A stretch of 64,000 nucleotides of DNA from assembly GCA_949751835.1 (NCBI GenBank), contig CATKHK010000071.1, positions 124,001 through 188,000 of the forward strand. Reading direction: 5' to 3'. Below the pieces are notes generated by a model. That model did no database searches and was not told where the DNA came from. It saw only the letters and a program-made list of their open reading frames with translations. Source of the stretch: Blepharisma japonicum (Eukaryota; Ciliophora; Heterotrichea; Heterotrichida; Blepharismidae). The first letter of the stretch is position 1. The number at the start of each line of letters is the position of its first letter. Made by a program: the position numbers and the translations under genes. Below are positions 33,480-45,425 of the stretch, one piece after another.

Positions 33480-34301
33480 TTATATAAGATTTATTGTGTA
33501 GCAAGTTAAAGGTCTAGACGACGATAAAGCTCCTTCCAGCATTTTAAAATTTTGACTTTCTAATAGTTTAGGCCGCTTGACTTCTCTTTTGCTTACTGCT
33601 AACCTCTCTGTCATCATACTTTGATGCGTCCAATCAGTCTGAGTCCTAAATTTGATTCGCTTTCTCCCTTTCAGCTCTTCCAAATCCTTAAATGTCAAAT
33701 GAACATAAGGGTGCTTTGCGCTATATTTCTCTTTTTCAGCATCATACGTTTCAATAACCTCTTTTACTCTATTGCACATCAGCTGGCCTCCATCTGACTC
33801 AAAAGTGAAGAAATCTTCAGTTTGCGAAAGTCTTGCAGCTTTCCTGCTTTGCATATTTTGCACATATTTAAGCCGTTTTTCCCTTATCCTGAATTTTCTT
33901 GTAATTTCATCAAGAGCTTTAGCCTTATTCAGGTCATTTTGAATATCTTCATCAGTGATAAAATGATCGGTAATGAACCCTGATTCATCATTATAAGTTT
34001 TGTGATTGCCATATGGCAATCTAGGAAGACTAAGAATTCTCATACCTTCTGCTTGCGTTTTGTGCTCGAGTTTTAAGGTTTCTGTCAATCTGTCTACTGA
34101 AATTTTCGGTTTCCTTTTGGGTTTAGCATCTTTAATATCTTTAACCTCTCCTCGGATCACTGATCTTTCAAGATCTGATAAAGGGTTGTAGGAAAGATCG
34201 ACTTTGTAAAGAGCTTTTGATATTAATGATATTTTATCTTTTAGAGGCTTTTTTGGGGTAACAAAAGAAGATTCTGTTGTTTTGCTCATTCCCGTTATCA
34301 T
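33480..34301 (-). CDS. basic protein, unknown function
   Basis: 273 residues (or 269 from MSK four codons later). Lys/Arg-rich and mostly helical; segments include SLPRLPYGNHKTYNDESGFI, EKRLKYVQNMQSRKAARLS and TDWTHQSMMTERLAVSKREV. I do not recognise a domain. The even spacing of charged residues and lack of hydrophobic core suggest an extended, possibly axonemal or microtubule-associated protein (inference). It shares a 280-nt divergent spacer with the NDR kinase gene. Confidence 0.65.
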   Translation of the reverse strand: MITGMSKTTESSFVTPKKPLKDKISLISKALYKVDLSYNPLSDLERSVIRGEVKDIKDAKPKRKPKISVDRLTETLKLEHKTQAEGMRILSLPRLPYGNHKTYNDESGFITDHFITDEDIQNDLNKAKALDEITRKFRIREKRLKYVQNMQSRKAARLSQTEDFFTFESDGGQLMCNRVKEVIETYDAEKEKYSAKHPYVHLTFKDLEELKGRKRIKFRTQTDWTHQSMMTERLAVSKREVKRPKLLESQNFKMLEGALSSSRPLTCYTINLI

Positions 34302-34581
34302 AGCTTATGGGATGCTTATTATTCAATTAATTAATTTAGGCTCTAATTATCCTCTGATAATCAATTTAATTAGAGACTTTGACCATCAAAATTTCTCTAA
34401 AATAAAGAAATATACTTCAGTATATGTCAAATTCAATTATCAAAAATATTTTTTTATTTTGAATTTATTTCTGAAGCTCCTTTGATCGTTACCAATTTTA
34501 TATCTTTTTTATTATAACTTTATATTAGATTTTATTCTTAATCCTCTATTTTTATAATCAGTTTAACTAGCAGAGTATTCA

Positions 34582-36060
<1,479 letters not shown>

Positions 36061-36092
36061 TGTATTAAATAAGAGTGACTCTAATATTAGTA

Positions 36093-37538
36093 ATGGGAGA
36101 TAATCCCATCAATCAGTTAACTTTTTTCATTACCAATGAAAATCTTAAAGCAAAGAAAATACAAAAAAAGTACGAGCAAGTGAATTTGCATAATGCGTGC
36201 AAATGCATGATCTGTAAATACCATGGGAAAATCAAAGAAGTAAAAAAAGGCTATGATTATAGAGTAAGAGATATTGAAAATGGAATTTCAAAAGGTTTTG
36301 TGTGGCTTATTGAAAGAATGGGAGAGGTTTCTATTGAAAATTCTATTAGGATGAATTTAGCAGACACAGTAGTTTTCAGAAACTCCAAGCCAAAATTTTT
36401 GATATCGCAATATGAGAATGGAAATATAAGATATGTCAATCAAGAAGAAAAATTGAATTTGCAAGACATCACTAAGAATTTTATACAAATAACAAGGAGT
36501 AGAAAAAGCGAAGGAAATAAAAGCAATATAAAGGATAAAATTGCTTCTCCAACTAGCAACCAGTTTGAAAAAGATATCGTCATGATAAGATATATGAAAA
36601 ATAGAGATAATAATTATCAGAAGCTTAAGCCTGAAGATGAAGCTGGGGCTGTCAGGATTTTCTCAGAAAATCAATTTTTAGAGTTGATTTGAGGGATAAC
36701 TGGAAGTGAGTATTGAAAGCATGTCTCATATGTCCAAACACTACTAAAATGCAATCATGGGATTGGAGAATCTGAATGATATAATTACACAAAAACTGAG
36801 GAAGCTGATCCATCGAAGGTACTGTTCGAAGAAGAAAAAGACAACCAAATATTGCTGGAAAATAAATCCACTTATTATGATTTAATCTGCAAGAGAATCT
36901 CTTATTATGTCTCACTCAGCGGTTTTGATGTGCTCAATATGAGATGTGAATTTGTTACAGATAACTACCAAAAAGTCTGGCTTGTTTATGCTGATGATAT
37001 TTTTGTCAAAAAAATAGAGTCTGGGAAAGGCTCTGTGCAGAACGAAATCATGACTCAGCAGCAGCGCACAAAGATGATAAACCAATTTAAAGGGAAAATG
37101 CAGAAGCCTCAAAGTATTGCTGGTGAAAGGATGTCTGGGTTTATGCAGAATTATTACCAAAGACTCAAAACGAGAAATGGGTTCAATACATTACTGGAGC
37201 CAACAGTTACAGAAAACCAATCAAGAATAGCTTATTCCAAACTAAGGCCTTTATCTCCATTTTCACTTGAAGACACATTATCGTCCAAAAAAGAAAAGCT
37301 TCTTACACAGCGTAGCAAGTCAGTCAGCAAAATAAGAGAAAGAAACCATACTCCAACTCCTCTTATAAAACAACGGAGATCTCTAAACTGCGTTTCATTG
37401 TCTACACAAAGAGCCCCGAGCTGAGTTTATAACCCAAAACTGCGAAAGAGTCCAACCAAGTCATCAAGATCCTTGATTACTGCTAGCAGTCAAAGCAGAA
37501 TAATCACATCAGTTTCTTATAGAAGCTTGAAAACATAA
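36093..37538 (+). CDS. protein of unknown function, basic C-terminus
   Basis: 481 residues from ATG 36093. An upstream GTG in the same frame has no support. Several TGA Trp codons around 36690-36780 (IWGITGSEYWKH, ESEWYNY) hide the central part from a standard-code reading. A Cys cluster near residue 35 (CKCMICKYHG) and a second Cys/His patch (LLKCNHGIGESE) could bind metal. The central region ends with ISYYVSLSGFDVLNMRCEF and KVWLVYADDIFV, a globular-looking domain I cannot name. The C-terminal 130 residues are Ser/Arg/Pro-rich with many SP and TP sites. Its stop is 10 nt from the convergent stop at 37549. Confidence 0.72.
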
Positions 37539-37548
37539 TTAAATTAAT

Positions 37549-39315
37549 TTATTTTCTCGACATTTCTTCAAACTTTAAAAAGCCTTGAAGCGTGGATGAA
37601 ACATTAGTTGGAGGCAAAACTTGCTTTTGATCTCCTTTGGATGATTGAGATGATCCCTTTGGGCGGCTTACTGGAGGCTTTGATTTTGGGGGTTCTTTTG
37701 AAAAACTTTGACTTGACTCGGGGAAGTCAATTTGAAAAGTAGAGGAATATTGAGGAGTTTGGTACTTTGTATATTCTTTAGACAGATTTTCAAGGTAGTC
37801 ATTGCTAAAATCATGAGACTTTCTTTGAGATTCGCTTTTTTCGACTCGATAAGCTTCATTTTTATAAGACTCAGCAGCACTTGGACGTCCACCTGGTAGA
37901 TTTCCAGCTGAATTGTTTTTATTCATCTGCCTTGACAATGAAATTCTATTATCATCACATATTTCTTTGATTCTAGCAGTTGCAAGATCATCCAGCATAT
38001 ATTTCATTTTGTCACTCAAATGAAGCAAGTATTGATTGATTTCTAAATTGATGGTATCTTTGACAGTAAAAATCCTATTGCTTATTTCTTTGCTTATGTG
38101 ATTTCCTGAGAGTTCTTTCATTTTGCTGTCTAATTCGCTGAGATAGCTATTGACGTGCCTATATAAATCTTCTTTGACATCATCTATTCTTCTATCTCCT
38201 AGTTTTAATTGATTATGGCTTAGTTTTTCAATTTCTTCAGTATGCTGTTGTCGATTAGAGCTGGAAACGTTTATCAGTTGTTCCCTGAATTCAAAAATTT
38301 CAGAAAAATCAGCCTGAATTCTTGAATTTGATATCTTATAACTGCTTTTTCCTAATAAATTATCGGTGACTCTGAAAACATATTCTTTTAGTTTTCTAAA
38401 TAAATCCCTTGTTGATCTATTAACTAATGTTTCTATTTCTTTCTGTAAGACATCAATAGCTTGGTTAAGCTGATCATTTATAGTGTTATCCATGTCATTA
38501 AAAAACCTTTCAGCTATATTTTCTTCGATTTCTTTTACCATATCATATAATTTCTCATTCTCAAAACTAGTTCTTTCTATATTTCGATCAAAGCTCTGAT
38601 CAGCTTTTTGCTTCGTTGGCGTAGGCTGCCTTACTTGTGGACTTTTTATATTATCAAACTTATAAGGACTATTTGCTGATTTTTGCGAAGATTCAGATTT
38701 TCTATCAAATGAGCTATCTCTGCTTCTTGGTATTATGATATTATCCAAATTTGAAATCCCGCCTGGAGTTCCAGGTAATGATAATGATACTTTTTGGCCA
38801 ATTTTTCTTTCTTCCGAATATTTTCTAATCATTGATATCATTTCAACGTTTTTGGCTCGATCTATTGCATTTTTTCCGAACTAAATAAAAAATACAGAAT
38901 CTTGATGATCAATATCGCTTCCAGCTTGCAATAAAAGCTCGACGATTCCAGCATAGTTGTGATAAACACTTATAATTAAAGGAGTTCACCCACGTTGATC
39001 TGGCTGATTCACTTTCACCCCTCGGCTTAATAGAAGTTTCACTATTTCTTCATGGTTATGCCAGCAAGCAATAAAAAGAATGCTTTGCCCTGCCTACTGT
39101 GTAAAAATTACATCATTAGTTGCATTGATGTCAGCGCCTTTTTTTACAATCTCTTCAACAATCTTATAATGCCCAGTTCTTACAGCAAGAGCTAGAGGTG
39201 TATAGCCAGTTTGGTTTCTTTCTTCAATATTTTCTCTTGTAATCAAGTTGCAAACTCTTTCAAAATTGCCTTCCTCAATGCTTGACATCAGTTCAGATTG
39301 AACTCTTTTAGACAT
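37549..39315 (-). CDS. ankyrin-repeat protein with coiled-coil tail
   Basis: About 577 residues. The N-terminal ~135 residues are three to four ankyrin repeats (GYTPLALAVRTGHYKIVEEI, then AGQSILFIACWHNHEEIVKL, then GWTPLIISVYHNYAGIVELL, with Trp as TGA). One standard 15-nt intron lies at 38881-38895 (gtattttttatttag). The first intron is odd: the 15-nt version, 39097-39111, would leave TAG as the next codon, while using the second AG (39094-39111, 18 nt) rejoins the repeat perfectly as ATND-AGQS. The C-terminal 440 residues are disordered, then coiled coil around the middle. Likely a scaffold. Confidence 0.82.
39094..39111 (-). promoter_or_regulatory. tandem CAG/TAG splice acceptor (NAGNAG-like)
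   Basis: On the minus strand the intron reads gtaatttttacacag followed at once by tag. The first AG gives a 15-nt intron with A at the -6 position like its neighbours, but the next codon is TAG and the protein would stop after 68 residues. The second AG gives an 18-nt intron and a continuous ankyrin repeat. Both products keep frame phase, so the choice decides truncated against full length. Confidence 0.55.
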
Positions 39316-39569
39316 TTAATGATAATATAAAAGCTTGATTAGTTATAACTTGAATATATAATATATGCTATAACTCTATTTTAACGGTTTAAAGATTATC
39401 AAGCTAATATATACTGTGTGCCTTTATTTTAGAAAAAAATCATTTAACGTAAATTGTTCAAATTTCCTTTACATTCTCGTTCTCTGATAATTTCTTTTAA
39501 ATTTAAAATTTTATATAATCGCAAATTCATTAATATGTTTATAATTAATTACTTTGACATAATTATTTA
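39316..39569. other. divergent intergenic region
   Basis: 254 nt, AT-rich, presumed to hold promoters for both flanking genes. No distinct element seen. Confidence 0.4.
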
Positions 39570-40709
39570 ATGACAGACTCAATTCTGAATTTATGTAGCC
39601 CAAAAGCACGAGTTCCCCGTAGATTTACTTTTGCAGGCCCCTCAAAATCTCCACTTATATGCTCTCACTCTCCCTCGAAAATATATACCCCAATGGGATC
39701 ATCCCAATCAACGAAAAATTCTTTCAAAACTCCCGATTCATCTGCAGCTACATCTGCAGGAGTAACTCCAAAATGCCATCCCTCATGCCATCAAAAATCT
39801 GAAAGTATGAGTAGTAACATCAGCATATCTGACATAAAAAATAATTTCCCAGAAAAAATTGAATACAGCTCTTTAAACTATGTAGAAAATAAATCCCATG
39901 GGTTATCGTCTGAAATTGCCAAAAAAGATTCACTTATTATTGATCTCAATTTAAGACTGCACCAAAAAAATATACTTATAAAAAAATTAAAGGAAAAGTT
40001 ATTTAATGCAAACTCCTGTGAAATTCAAAAAAAACTGGACGCAAAAGAAGAGGAGTGCGAAAAATTGAGAGGGCAGCTGAATATGAATCAAAAAGAATAT
40101 ATTTACAAACTAGAAAAAGAAACGAAAAGACTGTTTAAGCTTGTAAAAGAAGGAGATAAAAATTTAGGAGAATTGAAGGAAGAAATAGAGAAGCTTAAAG
40201 ATGTTAACTTAAAGCTACAGGCTAGACAAGGGAATATGATAAAAATAATTGCTGGGTATTGCAAAGAATCAAAAAAAATGAAAACTTTGAAGTCCGGAAC
40301 TATTTCGGCTGAAGAGATGAACGATATAGAGAAACAGTTTTCAGAAATTGAAGAAATTCATAATAAATTAATTGAAGAAAATAATGACCTTAAGCACCAA
40401 TTGGATCAATTGAATTTAGAAAATGAGCAAAATGTCAAAGGTCATATCAGAGACATTTCAAGTGATTTGTTCAAAATAATGCTAGAACTAACTCAGCTTG
40501 TAAGAATTGCAAACATTATGCATACCGGCCAAAGGGTTGATCTAGAATTTTTACTTGGCGTTACTCAACAAGTCCAAGAAATTCAAGGGGAACCTCTTGA
40601 GCAGTGCATAGAACTGATTCTAGTGATTAGAAAAGACCTAGTAGAACTAAGAAATGTAATCGCTGACACTTATGCAGAGCACTGCGGCGATAATTGTACA
40701 ACTCAATAA
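39570..40709 (+). CDS. coiled-coil protein, unknown function
   Basis: 379 residues, intronless. The first 100 residues are Ser/Thr/Pro-rich and disordered (RVPRRFTFAGPSKSPLICS), with a His/Cys patch (KCHPSCHQK). Residues ~110 to 300 are coiled coil (IIDLNLRLHQKNILIKKLKE ... NDLKHQLDQLNLENEQ). The C-terminal 70 residues form a separate helical piece, IMLELTQLVRIANIMHTGQR and HCGDNCTTQ. I cannot name it; centrosomal or basal-body proteins often look like this. Its stop is 22 nt from the convergent Rab gene stop. Confidence 0.7.
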   Translation: MTDSILNLCSPKARVPRRFTFAGPSKSPLICSHSPSKIYTPMGSSQSTKNSFKTPDSSAATSAGVTPKCHPSCHQKSESMSSNISISDIKNNFPEKIEYSSLNYVENKSHGLSSEIAKKDSLIIDLNLRLHQKNILIKKLKEKLFNANSCEIQKKLDAKEEECEKLRGQLNMNQKEYIYKLEKETKRLFKLVKEGDKNLGELKEEIEKLKDVNLKLQARQGNMIKIIAGYCKESKKMKTLKSGTISAEEMNDIEKQFSEIEEIHNKLIEENNDLKHQLDQLNLENEQNVKGHIRDISSDLFKIMLELTQLVRIANIMHTGQRVDLEFLLGVTQQVQEIQGEPLEQCIELILVIRKDLVELRNVIADTYAEHCGDNCTTQ

Positions 40710-40731
40710 TTATTTGACTAAACATAATTAA

Positions 40732-41328
40732 TTATCCTTCAGTTTTTCTTTTTACTATTTCTTGGGCCACTTTTTCAAATAATTTATTGATATTCTCTCC
40801 AGTTTTTGCTGAAGTCTCAAACCAAACCATCCCATGCTTTATAGCGAACGCTTCAGCTTTTTTTGAATCAACTTTTCTTTCTGGAGCAGGAATATCTAAC
40901 TTATTTCCTACAAGGCATAGAATACAATTTTCTTCAGTGTTTCTTAGTTCATTAACCCAATATTCGCAGCTTTCTAGAGAACGCTCATTAGTAACATCAT
41001 ATGTGATAAGTGCAGCATTTGCATCTCTATAATAAAGCTGCAATAAAGCTCTGAATCTTTCTTGCCCACCTGTATCCCATATATCTAGTTTCAGACTTGA
41101 GTTGTCTTTGAGTCTGACTATTTGCTGAAGATATCCGCCTCCGATTGTAACTTCAAATGCTTCTGAAAAAGTATTATTTACGTATCTCATAGCTATTGAA
41201 CTTTTCCCTACACCTGAGTCTCCAAGCAGCACAACTTTTGCATCAAGATTCAGAGCTTTTTTTTGCTCATTATTCACTATTAAGCCTTCAGGCTGCTTTT
41301 TAGGTTCGTTTGATGACCCGCAACCCAT
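40732..41328 (-). CDS. N-acylated Rab GTPase, ARA6/Rab5b-like
   Basis: 198 residues. G motifs: GDSGVGKSS (36-44), switch II WDTGGQERF, NKLD and ETSAK. The start MGCGSS gives Gly2 for myristoylation and Cys3 for palmitoylation. The C-terminus ends VKRKTEG with no cysteine, so there is no prenylation signal. This is the pattern of plant ARA6 and apicomplexan Rab5b, which act at endosomes or the plasma membrane; N-terminal acylation replaces prenylation. Switch II reads DTGGQ, the alanine of the common DTAGQ being Gly. Expected regulators nearby in function: the two TBC GAP genes and PRA1 gene in this window (link is inference). Confidence 0.85.
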   Translation of the reverse strand: MGCGSSNEPKKQPEGLIVNNEQKKALNLDAKVVLLGDSGVGKSSIAMRYVNNTFSEAFEVTIGGGYLQQIVRLKDNSSLKLDIWDTGGQERFRALLQLYYRDANAALITYDVTNERSLESCEYWVNELRNTEENCILCLVGNKLDIPAPERKVDSKKAEAFAIKHGMVWFETSAKTGENINKLFEKVAQEIVKRKTEG

Positions 41329-41585
41329 TTATTTTAGCAACAGTGTAATACAGAAATGAGATTATTGGGTAGAGATTAATGATTTTTTAAGAAAAACTAA
41401 TATTTCAAATTCCAACGGCATGAAAATATGCACTATTCTTTTTAATCAACGATTTTGTGAATTTACCTCCTTTTATACATTAATAAGCTTTTCTTTTATT
41501 TTCTTAAAATTGCAATTGAAATAGCAAGACCTCAATCAAGATATGATGCATTTAAAAGAGAATTAGTAAAAGTTTGTTATCTAAG
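41329..41585. other. intergenic region, 257 nt
   Basis: AT-rich spacer holding the upstream region of the Rab gene and the 3' flank of eS26. I see nothing specific. Confidence 0.4.
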
Positions 41586-41984
41586 TTAAGCGTTAGTGGC
41601 TACTGGGGCTGCTTCTGTTGTTGCTGCTGCAGCTTGTGGCTTTGGTGCTTGGGCAGGACGCTTGTCCTCTTCACGTTTAACAAAAACTCTTGGGACTTTA
41701 CGTATTTTTCTGAACTCGTGGCTTCTTACCCTTACAATTCTGTGGTGGATTGCGCAAGCAATGCAGTAAGCGAGCTTGAGATAGAACTTAGGAATAACGA
41801 AATTCTCAATGGCTCTGTTATCTTTTATGTCTCTCAAGGATGAGGCGTCAACCATGTTTCTGACAGTGTAGCGCTTTACAGCTTTGTCTTTTGGAACGAT
41901 TCTACCACAGTGAGTGCAGTGGACAGGTGTTCCGTGACCAGCGTTCTTCAGGCTTCTTCCATTATTCCTACGCTTCTTTGGCAT
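41586..41984 (-). CDS. RPS26: small ribosomal subunit protein eS26
   Basis: 132 residues from MPKKRRNNGRS at 41984; an in-frame ATG further up would add 23 unrelated residues. Zinc-binding CTHC and CIAC pairs are in the expected places, and VHCTHCGRIVPKDKAVKRY is the family signature. The protein sits at the mRNA exit channel of the 40S subunit. The C-terminus is an Ala/Pro-rich tail (PKPQAAAATTEAAPVATNA), longer than in yeast but usual in protists. Codon use is richer in GC-ending codons than its neighbours, as expected of a highly expressed gene. Confidence 0.96.
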   Translation of the reverse strand: MPKKRRNNGRSLKNAGHGTPVHCTHCGRIVPKDKAVKRYTVRNMVDASSLRDIKDNRAIENFVIPKFYLKLAYCIACAIHHRIVRVRSHEFRKIRKVPRVFVKREEDKRPAQAPKPQAAAATTEAAPVATNA

Positions 41985-42128
41985 CTTTAATGGTTTATAA
42001 AACCATAATCTCCCACGGCAAATAAGCTTAACAGAGGACTGTAATAAATTCAAGCATGGCTTTTATTTTTTCAGTTAATTAATAAAGAAATCTTGGATTA
42101 CCTCTAAAATAGCCTATTCTAATTATAA

Positions 42129-43907
42129 TTATTGGCCTCTTGCGGGCTCACTATCTTGAGTTATAACAGCAGCCCATTTATACATTGTGTCGTCGGTAAA
42201 GTCTTTGTAAGGCTTTGTCGAGATTCATTTACCTTCAGTGATGTTGTAATATTCGATATTTTGGCCTTGTGCGGAGCCACCGATAGCAAATACGCAGCCA
42301 GAGCAGAAATGAAATTTATTCATAAGATACCGGGTGTGTGCCATGCTTGGCAACGTTGTCCACTCTAAAGTTTCTAAATCGAGACTTCTAATGACATTAA
42401 GTGTCCCTTTTTCATTGTATCCTCCAGCAACCATGATTTTGTTGTCTGAGTAATAAGCAGCCCCAGTGTTTTGTAGTGACCTATGTAAAACACATGGCAA
42501 AGTTTCTCATTTATTTTTAATTACACTATACCTCTCAATATTGTCTAAATATTTGGTCCCATCATAGCCGCCAAATACATATATATCATTGTAGGCTATT
42601 GTTGAACTAAATGCACATCTCCTGTAGTTTAAGCTTGCAATAGGTAAAGTATCAAATGTCTCTATAGAAATTTTTTCACATTTATCATGCCATGATGAGC
42701 CATTATAGCCGCCAATACAATAAACAAAGCCGTTGAAGTAAACAGCATTGTGAGACGACCTTACATGGAGCATGCTATTTCGTTTTATCATGCGGTTTTC
42801 TTTGAATTCATACACTTCATTGGATTTTGTGCCTCCAGTAATCAAAATGCTTCCATTAGGAAGAGCTGCGGCTGATGCAAAATTCTTAAAATCATATCCG
42901 TTGGTTTCTAGTATTACAGTTTGAGACCATCGCTGAGTAGCCAAATTGAATTTGAGGACTGTATTTTGGGTCCCAAAGCAATAAATTGCAGGGTTATTAA
43001 TGTCAGCACCTGCAGTAATCATGCCAAATTTATTGATTTCTTGTTCAAGTGGTTTAGGATTGAAAAGTGCTCGTGAGGATAAGGCTGAAGTCGAATCGAT
43101 CATAGATATCTTTTGAGACTGAGAAAGTAACATATGAACCTCACGCTTGCTTGATGTTATTGTATGGGACCAGTTAGAATTTGTCAGTTCCAAAGGGCTC
43201 ATAGATTCAATTTTTGCATTTAAAGAATTCAAATTTCCTAAATATTGCTGCAGCTCTCCCGAAAACTGCGAAATTTCGCTCAAATCTGTCTGCAGCCTTA
43301 CTTCACACGTCTGTGATTCCTCTTCAATTTTTTCTTTCAAAAATTGTTTTTTCTGTTCGAGTTTGTCATAAATTCTTGCGAAATACCCATCAATTCTTGC
43401 AATTTCTTTTTCTGTTGACTGTGAAAGCTGTTCTTTCCTGCTCTCAATTTCCTCTTCTTTCTTATGAGCAGCGCTCAGCATTTCTTCTACTTTCCCAATC
43501 AAGCTTTTGACTTCATACCTTCTTTCTAGAACAGGATCGTCTAATTTTACAAGCTTATGGCCTTTATGCAATAAAATACACTCAGCGCAGACAGGCTTGG
43601 AATCTTCAATGCAATATCTGATAACATTTTCTTCAGGATGTTCTTGACACTGAGTTGGAAGCTTTGATCTTGCTGAAGTGACTAATTCAGCCGATTTAGT
43701 ATTGGCTATGAACTCAAGAACTGTATAATTTTTAGGCAAACTTGCTGTGCCTGTTGTTACTGAAATGCTTCGGCATGTAGGGCATGTGATTTGGTTTTCT
43801 TCAATCACCTGATTTAAACACAACTCGCAACAAGTGTGGCCGCACCGTAGTAAGCGTGGACAGTTTTCTCCTTCATTAAACAGCTCTGAACATATAGGGC
43901 ATTCCAT
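42129..43907 (-). CDS. RING/B-box/coiled-coil/kelch protein (second copy type)
   Basis: 592 residues, intronless. RING: CPICSELFNEGENC ... RCGHTCCELC ... CPTC. A B-box (CQEHPEENVIRYCIEDSKPVC) follows, then a coiled coil (about 125-240) and six or so kelch repeats (GGYNGSSWHDKCEKIS, VFGGYDGTKYLDNIERY and others). Two TGA Trp codons in the C-terminal part (NKWETLPC and EGKWIST) restore the last ~125 residues that a standard-code reading would lose. Expected to act as an E3 ligase with kelch substrate binding. Same architecture as the gene at 2539-4395, but its intron is missing and the sequences are well diverged. Confidence 0.87.
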
Positions 43908-43946
43908 GTTATTATTTTAAATTTTTTAAATAGGAAAATCTATTAA

Positions 43947-44966
43947 TTAGCTATAAGTAGCAAATCTTTTTATCGAAAATTGAGAGGTCTCTATATCAAA
44001 ATTCATATGAAGATATCTGATGTAATTTTCGTCTAAATCGAATTCTTCAGCTTTCTGGGCAAGTTTCGCCCAATTCAGCTTGCCTTTGCCGTCATCTAAA
44101 AGCTTTACAAACTTTTTTCACTCTTTTTGGCTTTTTTGGCATATTTTTAGAGGGCTTAAAGCATCAATTGTGTCTTTTGCTTTAAGCAGTCTTTGTTCAA
44201 GGCATTGTAGAATTGCCAGAACAAATCTGTAGAAAAAAATCCAGCCTTTTTTAAAAAATAAATCAAGTACATTTACCATTTCACTGGCAGGCACGACGCT
44301 CCCGAATAAAGAAAAGCATCATTCAGCAGCATACATTTCGCTGGTAATTCTGTATTCTGCCAATTTCATGTGAAGCCGGGGTAATAGTTCTAATATTAAT
44401 AATTGAATAATTTGACAATGCTTGGATAGCCCTGGAAGCTTAGGAAGATAAGTGTCTCTCAGTTCGTAGTCTTCCATTAAACCGACAAATAATCAAAAGG
44501 CATCGCATTCACTTGCATGTCATAGCAAAGCACCAACTATAAAATTCATTCCTTGAACATATCCGAGGTTGTGATCGTATTTGCTAAATGCAACCAAAAC
44601 TCTCCGTAGTGCACTCTGACCTTCGGGGTCTAAAAAATATATTTCGTCAGGATAAGTTCTGTGAATATCTAAATCAATTTGTTTACAACTCGCTCGAAAT
44701 TCATGAGTATCAATAGGATTTTCAAGTAAGTTATTGTACACATCTTCCATATTCCTAGGAGGATGGCAATATTGAAGCCACTCTTTTGCTCTTTTGCAAG
44801 AGACTGTTTGTTTTCTATGTCGAAAATTATAGTAACTTCTGACAAGAAAGCTTTTTTCTTCGTGATCACATGTACATTGAATTTTGTGAGTTAACTCGGG
44901 TCTTTCTAGAGATTTGTCGGGCAAAACCGATAGCGGGGAACTGTCTCTGGTTGATGATCCTTCCAT
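43947..44966 (-). CDS. TBC-domain Rab GAP, compact form
   Basis: 339 residues, intronless. The C-terminal half is restored by TGA Trp codons (LLWHASECDAFWLF near 44515). The TBC arginine finger IDLDIHRTYPD and the glutamine finger GYVQGMNFIVGALLW are both present. A Cys/His pair near the N-terminus (CTCDHEEKS) is not typical of the family. Unlike the gene at 9207-11859 there is no long N-terminal helical region. Rab specificity cannot be inferred. Confidence 0.85.
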
Positions 44967-45425
44967 GCAATTTATGTATAGTAATTATTAATCCCTCATC
45001 TGAAATTAAAAAATGATGACTATAGGTGCAAAAAAATTTTTTATGCAGAATTAAATTAATTAATAAGTTGGAAGATTAATGAGATTGGTTTCATATTAGA
45101 TATTTAATGTAATATGAAGATATTAAGATCTAAAATGTTTGTGCAATTTATATTTTTATATTTAAAATTAATTTTTTATAATAATTTTATAGTCATAAAT
45201 ATTTCATAGTTTCTTGCACGCTCAATTTTACTTGATGTTCGATACCTTTTAGCTTCATATGCTTAATAATTCTATGTGTGGAGCAAGTATGCCTTATATT
45301 TAGCAAAATAAGTGCCCAGATAAGAATAATAAATTAATTTTAATTTAAGCCAACTTTTCTTATATAAATTTGTTCCAAAATTTTTGTTTTTGAATTTTAT
45401 GACAATAATTTACATTAAAATAATT
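44967..45425. other. intergenic region, 459 nt
   Basis: Very AT-rich spacer upstream of the TBC gene and downstream of the gene at 45426. No coding potential, repeats or hairpins stand out. Confidence 0.45.

Noticed and set aside
36075-36092. GTG start upstream of the gene at 36093
   Set aside because: A GTG start is not expected in this organism and ATG 36093 lies in frame 18 nt later.
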